64,000 nucleotides of DNA from Mauremys mutica (GCF_020497125.1 NC_059077.1:35353340-35417339), one strand, 5' to 3'; numbered from the stretch's first letter, positions 24,661 through 36,925 are shown. A program made the numbers and translations. Notes: generated by a model not told the origin, from the sequence alone.

Positions 24661-24892
24661 CAGCAAAGAATCCTGTGGCACCTTATAGACTAACAGACGG
24701 TTTGCAGCATGAGCTTTCGTGGGTGAATACCCACTTCTTCGGATGCAAGTCTTTGGATGACTTGCATCCGAAGAAGTGGGTATTCACCCACGAAAGCTCA
24801 TGCTGCAAACCGTCTGTTAGTCTATAAGGTGCCACAGGATTCTTTGCTGCTTCTACAGAACCAGACTAACACGGCTACCCCTCTGATACTTG
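24661..24892. mobile_element. PLE family B inverted dimer, perfect palindrome
   Basis: It is flanked by a perfect 12-bp duplication ATTAGTGACAAG (24649-24660 and 24893-24904). The arms 24661-24751 and 24759-24849 are perfectly complementary over 91 bp around a 7-nt loop. The right arm continues to the full 3' end (CTCTGATACTTG). Each arm carries a hammerhead-like motif. Confidence 0.93.
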
Positions 24893-24904
24893 ATTAGTGA
24901 CAAG

Positions 24905-27528
24905 GATGAGGTCAACATAATACTGTGGTAGTGTGGCAAAGCTGTGAGCAGCAGCAGAGGCAGACACAGGAGCAAAAATGAGGCTGGGAAAAGAGTAGAA
25001 TTGTGCAGACCTTCTACCCCCATGGCAGCCAAGAAGTTCTGTAGGGGACAGAAGAAACAGAAAATCCTCCTCTCTCCCAGCAGTAAGTGGCATTGAGCTT
25101 CATATTTCAACACTGACTATCCAAAGGCTGATACAAATGAGAAACAGCATCTGCAGCCAGCACGCTCCCTGCTTTGAGCAGTTGGATATAGCTGGCCTTC
25201 TCACCAGGGCATATCTACTGAAGGTCCACACTCGTCTTTCACCTTTATCTCTGGTTAAGAGGGTTAGTCCTCCAAGTCTGGTAAATGTTTCAAATTCTGA
25301 TCATATAATACACAAACAAACAAATAGTACTACACACACATCAACAGATAGTCCTTTTACAGCATTACAGCCACAACCTCTGCCCCCTCAAAACTAGAAA
25401 AGACGAAACAGAGGTGCAGCAGCACTAGGGTTTTAATCTGCTTGGAAGAATACAAAACAATATAGTTATAGAGATGTTTTTCTGCTACAATTCTACTTTA
25501 CACCCGTTATACAGTCTTAGGTGTTATTGCCATATCATCTCTCTTATGAAGTAGTCTTTCAGTAATATAAGGACAAAATTGTAAATACGAACATCAGACT
25601 ATAGATGTATATTAAATTGAGTTAAAAAACATGCACACAAAGAAAAAAACATTGTTTTGTTTTAGTCCTTCAATCCCAAGATTATTTTTGTGCGAGTATT
25701 CCTATGCATTCTGATATCTTCTATCTGGAATATTTTTCAATTTAGTCATTTCATTGTAAAGCCAAGTTTTGTAAACAAGGATTAACTAAAAGTTATCCCA
25801 GAAATTCCAGGCACATGCATCTGACTATATATTTTTTACAGACTGCAACAACATCTTCACAACGATGATATTTAAAAGATCTCCTGTAATTGAATCTTTA
25901 AAGCTTTTTTCTACAGCACCACACCTAAACTACTCTATATCCCTCCAAGCACCAACATTTATTCATTTGTTTTACTGATGTTGAAAAACCAAAAAGCAGG
26001 TAATTATCAAACATGAAATGCAGTCTTACCTGGATCCAATATTCAGATGTACAAAACTTTGGCCATACTTCATAGTGTAAGCAACGCACAATCATTTTAC
26101 TTAGAAATATTATGCCCTCTGTTTCAATAATTAGGCATCCAAAGAGATATACTATGATTTGTTTGTCAAACAATTTCTCACATTAGTATTTCTCAGGAGT
26201 AAGTGTGCTCTGATATCCAGCTAAAGTTTCCATTGCAAGTGAAAAATCAGTTAGTTCAAAGAAACCCTTAAATTCCCCAGAAGTTAGTAATTAAAGACAT
26301 TGTTTTTGCAAGCTGTCTTCTTGCAAATACTGTGTTTCACAAAAATTCTGATGTACACATAGAGAACAGCTTTTAAATCCAGCAAGATACTTTCTGGCTT
26401 CTTGTAGACCCATACTATCCTGCATTTACTCCAAAATGGCAGCCTGATCTCTCCTCGTTGCTATGGACACATCATACGTCAGACCTGCACTTTTTTTTTT
26501 TCAGACCTGTTTGTTTATGACAGGCCTAGGTGCTTCCTATTATGGTGTCTGCATCAGCACAGCATGCCATTCGCCAGTAATAAGAGCCAGCGGCAGCCAC
26601 CGAGGTGATCAGCATGCAGCAGAGGACAGAGATGCTGAGGAATCTGAGCATGCTCACTGTAAAACTGCATAGAATGGCTGTTTCAAGAACGGTTAAACAG
26701 CATACAAATAATGAATCTTGATTTTGCTGGGAACAGTGCTCTCAAACACGATTTTCTGTGGCAGCAGATATTTAATACAGGGGAGCTAAAAGACAAAAGT
26801 GAGAATCCTGGTGGATGACATCTTTAGAGAACAAAATAAACATGGAACTTGAGAAGATCTAAAATACTTATCTGTCCTCCCAACTTCTGAAAAGCTGGTA
26901 GGGAGCTGCTATAGCAAGAGCACAGCATATACTATCCGTATGAATTCTTTCATGACTAAGTGTTGAATGAAATTCCAGCATTAGAATGGATTATTTTCCT
27001 TCCAGTTACAAAAGTGAGCATGCTTTGGTTTTTCTATGTACATTCAGAGGGAGACATGGCTCAGACTGAAGGTATGACAACCCTCAGACCCTCCACCCAC
27101 CACTGTGGCCAAACCCTCTCAAACATATATCCGTAGCTTAGGATAAGACAGACCATTGCCAAATGACCACACCTGCTCAGAGGAGGCAAGGGTTAAGCCC
27201 ATACTGATATATTTGGGCCCATTCACTATACATTTGGAAATAACACGAACACCATTTGAGTGCTAATTCCAATTTCTGGATAACTTCAGCTATATATATG
27301 TTTAATAGTGTCAGAGGCTTTTACATTGCTGATCATGCAAAATACATGAGAGTTCTAATCTCAAGTGCAATCCTGGAGTCAGCAAGAGTTACAAAGTGGT
27401 CACCATCCTGATAAAGCAAGGTTAGAGAAGTACAAACCAAAAACCGTTTTCCACAGATCTTTATTATAAACATATTTTCAAAATATTTTAACGTTATTTG
27501 TATTTATTATTATTTAGATTGTGACAGT
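24905..27528. other. AT-rich intronic sequence
   Basis: No gene or clear element was recognised. Short CAAACAAACAAA and T runs occur at 25312-25323 and 26490-26501. Confidence 0.5.
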
Positions 27529-27536
27529 GTCTAATA

Positions 27537-27858
27537 CAGGGATAGGCAACCTATGGCACGCGTGCCGAAGGCAGCACACAAGCTGATTTTCAGTGGCACT
27601 CACGCTGCTTGGGTCCTGGCCACCAGTCTGGGGGGCTCTGCATTTTAATTTAATTTAATTTTAAATGAAGGTTCTTAAACATTTTAAAGACCTTATTTAC
27701 TTTACATACAACAATAGTTTAGTTATATATTATAGACTTATAGAAAGAGACCTTCTAAAAACGTTAAAATGTATTACTGGCACGCGAAACCTTAAATTAG
27801 AATGAATAAATGAAAACTCGGCACACCACTTCTAAAAGTTTATATTAGACCAGGGGCG
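27537..27858. mobile_element. hAT non-autonomous element with rearranged right end
   Basis: The 8-bp duplication GTCTAATA flanks it (27529-27536 and 27859-27866). The left end is CAGGGATAGGCAACCTATGG. The interior matches the reverse of 8358-8667. The expected right inverted repeat is missing and replaced by an inverted copy of the element end plus flank (27838-27858). Confidence 0.88.
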
Positions 27859-27871
27859 GTCTAATATAAAC
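27838..27871. repeat. Perfect 13-bp inverted repeat at the transposon/flank junction
   Basis: GTTTATATTAGAC (27838-27850) and GTCTAATATAAAC (27859-27871) are exact reverse complements with an 8-nt loop CAGGGGCG. See the finding on template switching. Confidence 0.92.
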
Positions 27872-27981
27872 TAAGCACTTACTGAGCACAGAAGACACAC
27901 TATCTGCTATAAAGAGCGCACAATCTAAAAATACAATATTTTAGGATTTATTCCAGTATTTAATGTTTTTGTTTAATACTT

Positions 27982-28530
27982 TTGTTGGAAGATCCACAAC
28001 TCCACTCCACCCAGAACCCTGATTCAATCTCTGTTCTTATTTCTTATCTCTTCTGCATCCTTTTTGTTCCACTAATGATGCATACCTCACTTTCTTCCAC
28101 TCTCCTCTTTGTGACTTCTTCCTGGCTCTCCTTTTCAGGTTGGAACTCCTTCTCTATTCCAATGCATCAAAGGTGAAATCCTGGCTCTCCTGAAATCAAT
28201 GGGAAAACTCCCATTGATTTCACTACAGACAGAATTTCAATCCAAGTGTCTATCCTCTCTTCATTCAAATCAGCCCTGAAAACTAACTTTTTCCAGGAAG
28301 CTTACAACAATTGCTTCCCACATCAAAAAATGCTCTCATGAATCACATGCTTACTTTGCAAAAATTGCTCTTAAATAGCAGTACTCTCTGTGTCTTCCAG
28401 GAGACCCCTCTGTTGTCTGTATGTTTGGATTATAAACTCCTCAAGGTAAGGTCTTAGTTTGAATTTTATACAGCACCAAGCGCACTGTTAGAGTTTTATA
28501 AATTGTAAATAAAATTATAAAATATATAAT
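27982..28530 (+). repeat. Old L2-like LINE 3' UTR and CCCATTGATTTC repeat
   Basis: The part from about 28250 (CAAATCAGCCCTGAAAACTA, CCAGGAAGCTTACAACA, GTTTGGATTATAAACTCC, TACAGCACCAAGCGCACTG) follows the order of an L2 3' UTR. A GGGAAAACTCCCATTGATTTC piece precedes it. Highly diverged; no coding remnant assigned. Confidence 0.45.
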
Positions 28531-29010
28531 AAATGGACCTACATTTCTAGCCTTTGTAATTAAGATAACTTTCTCAATATGAACTGATGCAGTTCTGTCT
28601 TCCAGAGCCTACAGACTGATATCACGAAACAGTGATTATAAGGGTGTCCTGAACGAACCCATTCATCTCAGTGAGGCAGTAAACAACTCTTTGAAACCAC
28701 ATTATGACAACTGAAATGTCAACATTCTTAATTCGTTTAATGCTGACCACTTGAGAAGAAATTTCAAATTTATGTGCTTATCTTGTGTAGTTTGATTTAT
28801 TAGACTGTTATGTTAAAACACTAGTTAAGTAACACTGCCTTTAAAACTCCTGCTAAACTGGTTAAATTAACACCTAGTGGGGAGCATAGGGTACAAGGTC
28901 AGCTAATATGGCTTTAAATGTGTCAACCTGCATCTTAATGGGGTTTTTCAGCCACATTAAATTAACATGATTGAAAAACACCCTTTTTGCACATCAAGGC
29001 CTACCGGTAG
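28531..29010. other. Unclassified intronic sequence
   Basis: Nothing recognisable was seen. Confidence 0.5.
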
Positions 29011-29197
29011 CTCTTGTCTAGGCTAGAGGCTTATCTCGATAGGGAAATTTACCAGCAGAACGATAGCAATATAATTATGCCACTATTACTCCATGTGTGT
29101 AAAAATCTGATTCTGGAATCAAGAATATCTTTTTTTCAGTTTAGTTTATGTCACTTTGAAAGTTCTGCTGGCAAAGTTTCCCATGTAGACAAACCCT
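29011..29197. mobile_element. Old MITE, family C
   Basis: The ends AGCTCTTGTCTAGGCTAGAG and CCCATGTAGACAAACCCTA are imperfect inverted repeats of the Harbinger-like theme. The interior (ATAATTATGCCACTATTACTCC) parallels 15295-15513. Confidence 0.5.
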
Positions 29198-29574
29198 AGG
29201 ATATAAGGTGAGTTGTTAAAACATGTTACCTAATGTGTTCTTAAATGTTTGAAATGCCTAGTGTAGACAAGACACATTGCCTAAACACAGGCTAAACTGG
29301 TGAAGTGAAAGCCTATGGGAAGCCTAGCATGTTAAACTATATGCTGCCTGCTCTACAGTAGACTTTTGGAATGGGATAGTTAGACTGGATCATGTTCTAT
29401 TATCAAAATCCTTGTCTAGACAAGTGTGAGAGCTTTCTGGGGGTGGGGCTGGCTAATTTACATTAGCAGAGTGGGGCCCTGATCCTTGATTGGGGCTTCT
29501 AAGCACTGCTATTATAGAAATAATAAATATGAAGTCTTGTATCTAACACACACAAATGAGAGTCAGGAGAACTG

Positions 29575-29735
29575 CATTCTATTTCTGGTCTGCCTATGAC
29601 ATGTGTCACCTTGCACTTTGTGCCTCAGTTTCCCAACCGGTAAATTGGGGATAATATTGGTTTAACAGTGAGCATTGTCTGTAAATCCGTTTGAGTTCCT
29701 TTAATATTATGCATTGTAGAAGTAAAATCTATTAT
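29575..29735 (+). mobile_element. MIR-type CORE-SINE
   Basis: The sequence TGTGCCTCAGTTTCCCAACC...GTAAATTGGGGATAATATTG matches the familiar MIR core and 3' part. Immediately upstream (29474-29530) is a reversed piece of the old GGGGCCCTGATCC repeat. Confidence 0.8.
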
Positions 29736-30314
29736 TATAGAGTAACATCATCCATCCTCTATTTCACAGGATCTGTAGTACAGGAAGATGAAAGAAAAGA
29801 AACATTTGATAATAAGAGTTGAAATATGAAAAGACATTGCAACTTTGAGTTGTTTCAGAGGTCAAACAATTTCTGGTATTGCAGTCTTGTGTAATATATT
29901 CAGGATTATTTTAAATAAGTTCATTAACCACTCAAGCTTGACTTGGTAGGAATTAAAAGCTGACCTGTGAACAGTATAGATGGACTACTAGAATGCAAAA
30001 CTGTTTTTTTAGTCTGATTTTTGAACTACCCTCTAATTATGATAAAAGATTGAAGCAGTACTATGAATCTCTCTTTTTTTTTTTTAAATAACAAGCTAGC
30101 ATTCTCGTCTCCTGCCATCACAAAGGACTGGCTGAGTTTTATGAACATTGCTCTTTTATTCAAAAACAGAAAAACAGAAAAAGTAATTTGTCTGGCTGAC
30201 CACTCATCAGTGGTTTACTACTTAATTAACAGAAAACATAAACTGTTTGAATAGTATTTTAGGAAATCTTGTAAACAGGCACTGTGAACTAGTTTGGTTC
30301 ACTGGTCTCTGAGA
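29736..30314. other. AT-rich intronic sequence
   Basis: Nothing recognisable was seen. Confidence 0.5.
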
Positions 30315-30317
30315 TTA

Positions 30318-30539
30318 TGGCCTTGTCTATGCAGGCAATTCGCCCCAGTCCCACTATAGGCAGGCAAAGCTGATAAAAGCCACAATTTGCACTAGTACAG
30401 TTCACCACAGTTTCAAACAGGGATAAGCAGTGCCAGTGCACATCATGGGTTAACTTGCCAGCACTAGAGGTTTGCAGTTATGCTGGTGGCAGGCCACCAA
30501 TGACTGTAACTGGCATAAATCTTTGGTGTAGACATGTCC
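30318..30539 (+). mobile_element. Harbinger-like MITE, family B
   Basis: It starts TGGCCTTGTCTATGCAGG after TTA (30315-30317) and ends GGTGTAGACATGTCC before TTG (30540-30542), a decayed TTA. It shares GGTGGCAGGCCAC with 7367-7506. Confidence 0.65.
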
Positions 30540-30542
30540 TTG

Positions 30543-31949
30543 GTAAAAGTAAAATCTAGCAATGGTAAATCCATCTCAAAGCTGGAAACATAGGTTAGAG
30601 AGAGAAAAATCTCTTAAATATATAGTGTTTTAGTAAAGGATTACAAAGCAAAATATGAAACAACATAATCAAGTAAGCAAAACTGCTTCTGATTTCTCTG
30701 TCGTATTGCAACTGCACTGATATTTCAGTGGATATCATATTCACTGCATTAAAAGTTATTTAGGCAAGGAAATACCTATAGTTAAAAATGCACAACAAAC
30801 AAAACAGGAGAAAGATCATTCCTCCATCTTTGAAGTGCTTCAAGTCTTATGACCTAACCATCACTACTTCAGTACACAGCATAATATCCAGGAGATTCTG
30901 GTGGATCTTTAAGGCAGAATTTAGAACCAAGTAACTAGAAGCCTTTATGAGTAACTGCAAAACCATTATTAACAAGGTGAGCAATTATGAAGTGCTCATT
31001 TACATAAAATCCATTTCTAAGTAATATCCTTGCAATAGTCAATACTATTTTCTTAGGAAAGACATTAAGGTTTTTTGTGAGTATGCTCTAAAAAGTAGCA
31101 CCTACATTTACATTTTACTTCCAATAAAACATTTTTTTAAATTGTCAAAGAAATATTTCATATTCAAATATATATGATGGATGAAAACCAGGCTCATTTA
31201 CCCACATCATGCCCTAAACTATTTTCACTGATTATTACTTCATAATATTTTCTATTTTTACTACATTGTTATGTGGTGTTATACTTGAAGGAAAGAATTT
31301 TTGATACCTGTGCAAAAGTAAAGAGGCTATAAAAAGGGGTGATTGTACGTCAGTGTGCAGGGACTGGGAACATTGCTACATTGAGGTGTATGGAGGAAGT
31401 CATTAGAGCCCCGGAAGACGACAGACTGGTAAAATCACCTCTACTGGGTTGAGACTGCATAAGTGGTAAGAGATATTCCATCTCCTAAGGCACTGCTTAG
31501 GGTAGCTAAAAAGGGGCATAGTCACAGGCTTTTGGAGATCAAAGGAAATCTAAACTCTCTAACTGATTGGGGTAGGAAGCAACTGTGGGTCTAAGCTCAG
31601 GCAAGCAGGCAGACAGAGTTCCAGGTTCTAGGTACTAGCTTCAGGTATTAGGTTGTCTGCTAAAATCCACAGTTATGGGACAGACCCCAAGTGCTTTTTG
31701 CTGCAGCTGGTTGGGGCAGCAGGAAGGAGCTAAGTTGTGTAGAGCTGACAGCTGCTTGTAAAGAGACACACAGATAGTGAGGAAGTGCTTTCCTCTGAGT
31801 GCGGCTTGCTCACTGCTTGGAGTTGTCGTTTTCTCCTAGGCATAGAACTCAATGCTCCTTTCATCTAGCATGAAGCGGAGAGATGGCAGTGCAAAGCCCA
31901 ATCCCTACCCCGGCCAAGGCCCTACCTAGGAGATGAGCAGCAGATCTGC
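30543..31949. other. Unclassified intronic sequence
   Basis: No gene was recognised. A TATA-like CTATAAAAAGGGG lies at 31327-31339, possibly in an unidentified repeat. Confidence 0.45.
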
Positions 31950-32297
31950 TAGGCAGGTTTAAAACAAACAAAAGGAAGTATTTTTTCACACAATGCACAG
32001 TCAACCTGTGGAACTCCTTGCCAGAGTATGTTGTGAAGGCCAAGACTATAACAGGATTAAAAAAAGATAGGCTAGGTCCATCAATGGCTATTAGCCAGCA
32101 TGGACAGGGACGGTGCCCGAAGCCTCTGTTTGCCAGAAGCTGGGAATGGGTGACGGGGGATGGATCCCTTGAGGATTACCTGTTCCGTTCATTCCCTCTG
32201 GGGCACCTGGCACTGTCCACTGTCGGAAGACAGGATACTGGGCTAGATGGACCTTTGGTCTGACCTCATATGGCCGTTCTTATGTTCTTATGGCTGT
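31950..32297 (+). mobile_element. LINE 3' end (TTCTTATG-tail family)
   Basis: The end of the ORF can be read (FKTNKRKYFFTQ-like, then VNLWNSLPEYVVKAKTITGL-like), then the 3' UTR GGCTATTAGCCAGCATGG ... GGACCTTTGGTCTGACC and the repeated TTCTTATG terminus. It is 5'-truncated and mutated. Confidence 0.85.
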
Positions 32298-33063
32298 TCA
32301 GGGGAAAGCATTTTCCTAACTCCCCAGACGGTCCTTGACAAGCTGTTGCCTGACCTCAGTGTCCCTGATCTCTCATGCACTCATCACCCACTACACCAGT
32401 ATTACAGCACAGGGATTCCTTGTCACCCAAAGCTGGCCCACTAGAGGAAACAAAGGCTGCTCTCACTCACCTGCACAGAGTCCCAAGTCTAGCAGCTGAG
32501 ACCCTGCCTATCTCTTTTCAGACCCATAATCTCACCCACTGCATGTTTGTTTTTTCTCTTGACGCAACAACAGCCCAAAATCTCAGACCCACTTTCAACA
32601 CTCCTTGCAGATTTGCTCCTTAGAAGGACAGGGTATCCAGCTGACTTTTCTCACTTGTAGGCAGCAAGACTTTTCCTTCTGGGATGAATGGTGGGTGTGA
32701 AGTCCCCTGCAAAGCTACTCTTGCCATATCTGTGTCTGTGTGAAGACACTGCAGTACTTAAATGGCAAGGAGGGCCTTGTAGGAGTCCTCTGTATTATGG
32801 TAAATTTCACCCACGACGCCTGCTCCTGTAAGTCTTTTCACAGTGCATACTAGGAAGTGCCTTACCTACACTCATCACTGTGCTTATCTTAGTGCAAGTT
32901 TGTTGTGCTCCTGCACAAGTGTGGCCAGACTTACATGGGAGCAAGTAAGGTTAAGTACTAAGCATACTGACCTAACACAGAGGTCTCAGGACTTTTGTAT
33001 ACCCGCTCCATAGCATAAAAAAGGAGCAGAAAATGAGGAAAGGGCTTGTTTGAGGAGATTTGG
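32298..33063. other. Unclassified intronic sequence
   Basis: Nothing recognisable was seen. Confidence 0.5.
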
Positions 33064-33071
33064 GTTTAAGT

Positions 33072-33865
33072 CAGGGGTGGGCAAACTATGGCTCGCGGGC
33101 TGGATCCAGTCCACCAGCCATTTTAAGCCGGGGAACAGGGTCAGGGGCTGCTCCACGCAGCTCCTGGAAGCAACTGCATGGCCCCACACCGGTGCTCCAG
33201 CTGGGGCGCAGGGTTGGGGGCTGCTCCACACAGCTCCCGGAAGCCATGGCATGGCCCCCCTCCAGTGCGCCAGACAGGAAGCAGGGTCAGGGGCTGCTCC
33301 ACGCGGCTCCCAAAAGCAGTGGCATGGCCCATCTCCAGCTCCTATGCGCTCTGCTCCAATGGCTCCCTCCGGCATGCTAATGGGAGCTGCAGGGGCGGTG
33401 CCTGTGGACAGGGCAGCATGCAGAGCCGCCTGGCCACACCTCCACATAGGAACTGGAGAAGGGACATGCTGCTACTTCTGGTAGCTGCTTGAGGTAAGTG
33501 CCGTCCGGAGCCTGCATCCCTGAGCCTCCAACCGTGTTCCAATCCCCTGCCCCAGCCCTGATCTCCCTCCCGCCCTCCAAACCCCTTGATCCTAGCCTGG
33601 AGCCCCCTCTTGCTCCCCAAACCCCTCATCCCCAGCCCCACTCCAGAGCCCGTACCTCCAACCGGAGCCCTCAAACCCCTCCCCCGCATCCCATTCTCCC
33701 ACACCCTGAACTCCCCATTTCTGGCCCCATCCCAGAGCCTGCACCCTCAACCAGAGCTCTCACCCCCTCCCGCACCCCAACCCCAATTTTGTGAGCATTC
33801 ATGGCCCACCATACAATTTCTATTCCCAGATGTGGCCCTCGGGCCAAAAAGTTTGCCCACCCCTG
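33072..33865. mobile_element. hAT non-autonomous element, GC-rich, 794 bp
   Basis: It is flanked by a perfect 8-bp duplication GTTTAAGT (33064-33071 and 33866-33873). The inverted repeats are CAGGGGTGGGCAAACT and AGTTTGCCCACCCCTG, exact over 16 bp. The interior has a 73-bp tandem repeat and a C-rich minisatellite-like part. Its long ORFs are compositional. Confidence 0.95.
33136..33352. repeat. 73-bp tandem repeat, three copies
   Basis: Copies start at 33136, 33209 and 33282 with CAGGGT(C/T)(A/G)GGGGCTGCTCCAC..., each with GCATGGCCC later. It lies wholly inside the hAT element. Confidence 0.9.
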
Positions 33866-33873
33866 GTTTAAGT

Positions 33874-34989
33874 ACAATTCTTCCGGCATGCAAATTGGGT
33901 GCTTAGCTACACATTCATCTTCTGCTTTACTCTTGCTATGAAGCAAGGCTAAGCATGGTGATCCTGTAGAAATCCTCTCATCAATGCATTCCCTCTTTAG
34001 TTCATCACTTTTTAGCTCCTACATATACAGATAACATCCCACACCTGTGCTGTACAAAATGAAACCCTCAATGAATAAGTACTTCCTGATGCTACACTCA
34101 ATGAAGTTTTTGCATGAGAACAGCCACATCTTATTCATTTCTAATTCTTGTCAGAATTGGCATGCATACTCAAGTAAGGAGCTAACCACATCCTTGGATT
34201 TTCCTAGAAAGATCAAGAACATCAAGAGCCAATTAAACTATCATGTCAACTAGCCAAGTGTAATGGCATTGCCAGACATTATATAAGAATGCTGTCACGC
34301 AATAAGCTGCAGAAATTTTTGGAACCGATTATCAGCTGCCTTTATCGCTGAACAGCAAAACAGAGGACCTACCAGTTTTGCAACAAAATTGAGTCGTGAT
34401 ATTAGCAAATTCCTTTTCCACTATTTTATTTCCAGCACATATTTTATTATGTGTAATAGCTGAAACCTAAGAGAGTGACTGATAAAGAAATCCTCTTAAA
34501 TTGGATATGACAGCATTAGCCTTTTTCTCTAATTGGAAACAGGTCACTCTAATCTATGACCATGACATAAGAAGATACTATTTTACTTTGGCTGAGCTTA
34601 CAAATTTGGTAAAAAATTCTATAAAATATAAAACTTCTATACATGGAATATCATTCCTGAAGACAAGATGCTGGTCATGTAACAAACTATGTCAAGGTAA
34701 CCAGAAGTGATTCAAAAGGACAAGACTAAAAAGTAGTCAGTCTGTTAATAAAAGCTGACTTCTCAATGGTGATTCATTCTTTCATACCATAACATTAGCC
34801 ACTTCCTTTATTTCTAGTAAGATGCACTGTATCCATCTAGATGACCATCACTATATTATCTGAGTGCCTCCCAGAGGAAAGAGTAAAGATGCCAATGAGT
34901 TCATACAATAATGAAAATAAAATCCAGTAAGGAAAACAATTTTGGTTTCATGTGACTCAGTGGTTGTTCTAAACAGTCATTTTAATTCT
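33874..34989. other. AT-rich intronic sequence
   Basis: Nothing recognisable was seen. Confidence 0.5.
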
Positions 34990-35222
34990 AATTCTTAACA
35001 AAATATTTGGGACTTATATAGTGCTTTACATTTTCAAACCACTATACAGACATTAAACTAATGCACACTTCTCTGATAGGTAGGTAGGTAAGTACTGTTT
35101 TCCTAATTTATGGAGAAACTGAGGCAGAAAAGGCTTGCCTGAGGGTAAATAGATAGTCTTTGGCACAGCAGGTGTAAGAACTTAGGAATTCCTGGCTCCC
35201 AGTCCTAAGATCAAACCACTAA
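34990..35222 (-). mobile_element. MIR-type CORE-SINE
   Basis: The sequence TTATGGAGAAACTGAGGCAG ... TTGCCTGAGGGTAAATAG and TCCTGGCTCCCAG is a MIR in reverse orientation. Confidence 0.8.
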
Positions 35223-36489
35223 AAAAAATACATAAATATATGGCAAAATAAAGTGAAAGGAACATCGCCAACTTATAAATCACACTAGCATCCAAATATC
35301 TTTTTCCCCACTCCTTTTACAAGTAACATCTACGATTACTGTGATAGGGAAAAAAAAGAGGGTGAAAAATACTTCTCTTTTTTAGTTCCAGTTTGTTTAC
35401 TTTGTGCATTTGGCAGCATTTGCTGCCTAGTTAACTTAGTTTCACTCCTTCCCCTATGCTAGTCAGTTTCCCGTGTTATTTGTACAAGTCTTTCACACAG
35501 CAGTAAAGGAGAAGAAAAATACTTTTCTCAATAGGTAAATGTGATTATTAAATAACAAAAATCGGCAGGGGACCTCAGTGCCAGGTGTAAAAAACTCATT
35601 ATTTTAAATCAACTAGATTTCAAGTTGACTGTTTTTCCTTTAAGTCTCATTCTTGTTATCCTTAATGTTTACAATTAAGAAATTTAAATTGTGTATAAAA
35701 TGCAATTCACTGTAATGAAATGTTCAAACTAATCCCTGTTCTCTTTATTTTTGTTTAAATTCTTTTTCAGCGGGTGGTGGTATGGTCAGAATTTTCAGCT
35801 GACTACAGGGCATGGATGGCCATTACAGGACCATGAAATGTATTCTTTCAGTGCCTGAATATGGCCACAAATATTTGTATTGGTGCTCATAGAAAGTAGT
35901 CTTTGAGTCTGAGAGATGGTTGGATGCATTGCTGCTTTGGGAATCTGCATTTTATTTTTACTCAACAACTCAAAGGAACTTTTGCATAGTCACTTGATAA
36001 ATACCCGCATAAACACATAACCTGCTATACACGTTTGACAGCTACAACTTTATTTGATGTATCAAATCAGTAGCTGTTTTGTGTGGTAAAACTAAATAAA
36101 ACATAAATCTTTCTAACTCTGATGTTTCGAGAAATTTCTTGGAGAAATAGTGCATTCACAGTAAACAGGTCTGGGACCACTAACCCAAGGTTAGCAAGAA
36201 TGTATCAACATACTGTAACTAACAGTGATCCTCACTGACTTTTGTTCCCACCGCTTTTGATGAATCACAAAGCTAGCAAAGAACGTTATCATTATCTGTG
36301 GTAAACTTCAACATGCACTGAAACATTTCTGTGTTTAAATTCAGATACAGAGACACGCTAAAATAATATGCTAGAGATTTTTGCAAAAATCATAAATACA
36401 GAAGTGAAAACATGTTTGCATGTTAGTTTCATTATACGCACTCCTCTATATTTAACTCATCTACAAATTAGTACAGTCCTGTGGAAAAT
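35223..36489. other. AT-rich intronic sequence
   Basis: No gene or repeat was recognised. Such repeat-poor intronic DNA could hold conserved regulatory elements, which cannot be judged without an alignment. Confidence 0.45.
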
Positions 36490-36499
36490 GTTTGCTAGA

Positions 36500-36622
36500 T
36501 CTTTATTAGTAGCACCTCTGGACCTCAGTCAAGTTTAAGGGGCCCATTGTGCTAGGTACTGCACAAGCACGCACACACACACATGCATACAGGTCTCTGC
36601 CCAGGAGAATTTACAATCTAAG
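36500..36622 (+). repeat. Old sauropsid interspersed repeat with short (CA)n
   Basis: CCCATTGTGCTAGGTACTGC ... CTCTGCCCAGGAGAATTTAC AATCTAAG is a relative of 17205-17345. A short CACACACACA run lies within it. Confidence 0.55.
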
Positions 36623-36739
36623 ACTTTTTTAAAAAGGATAAAGAGTAAACAATAATAAAAATAAAACACCACCACATACAACCTAGAAATTTTTTAAAAA
36701 GATGATTTGCTTGTATGATTGTACCAAACTGTAAGTTAA

Positions 36740-36925
36740 GCATCCAAATCCCTGCTCAGCACCTACCTTAAAGTTAGGATTTTCAAAAGTGCACCAGCAC
36801 TCACAGCGTATTCTGAAGTTAGCAGGCACCTCTGCAAATTAATGCATTTTTATTTAGGCATCTAAATATGCATCAGGAAGCCTAACTTTCAGCACCCAAG
36901 TTTGAAAATTGTTGGCCTAATATGA
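36740..36925. repeat. Sauropsid interspersed repeat (AGTTTGAAAATTGTTGGCC end)
   Basis: AAAGTTAGGATTTTCAAAAG...GCACCTCTGCAAATTAATG...GCCTAACTTTCAGCACCCAA follows a common turtle/crocodilian repeat with partly inverted halves. Class unknown. Confidence 0.5.

Noticed and set aside
24191..24892. Spaced repeats that might suggest an array
   Set aside because: They are two inverted PLE dimers with target duplications, not a CRISPR or satellite array.
26463..26672. 69-codon ORF near a GC-richer patch
   Set aside because: No similarity to PDE4 or any known family, and on the opposite strand to the gene.
31327..31339. TATA-like CTATAAAAAGGGG
   Set aside because: No associated gene, LTR ends or other promoter elements were identified.
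33050..33484. 144- and 153-codon overlapping ORFs on both strands
   Set aside because: They lie inside the 73-bp tandem repeat of a hAT element. Openness in several frames reflects GC content.
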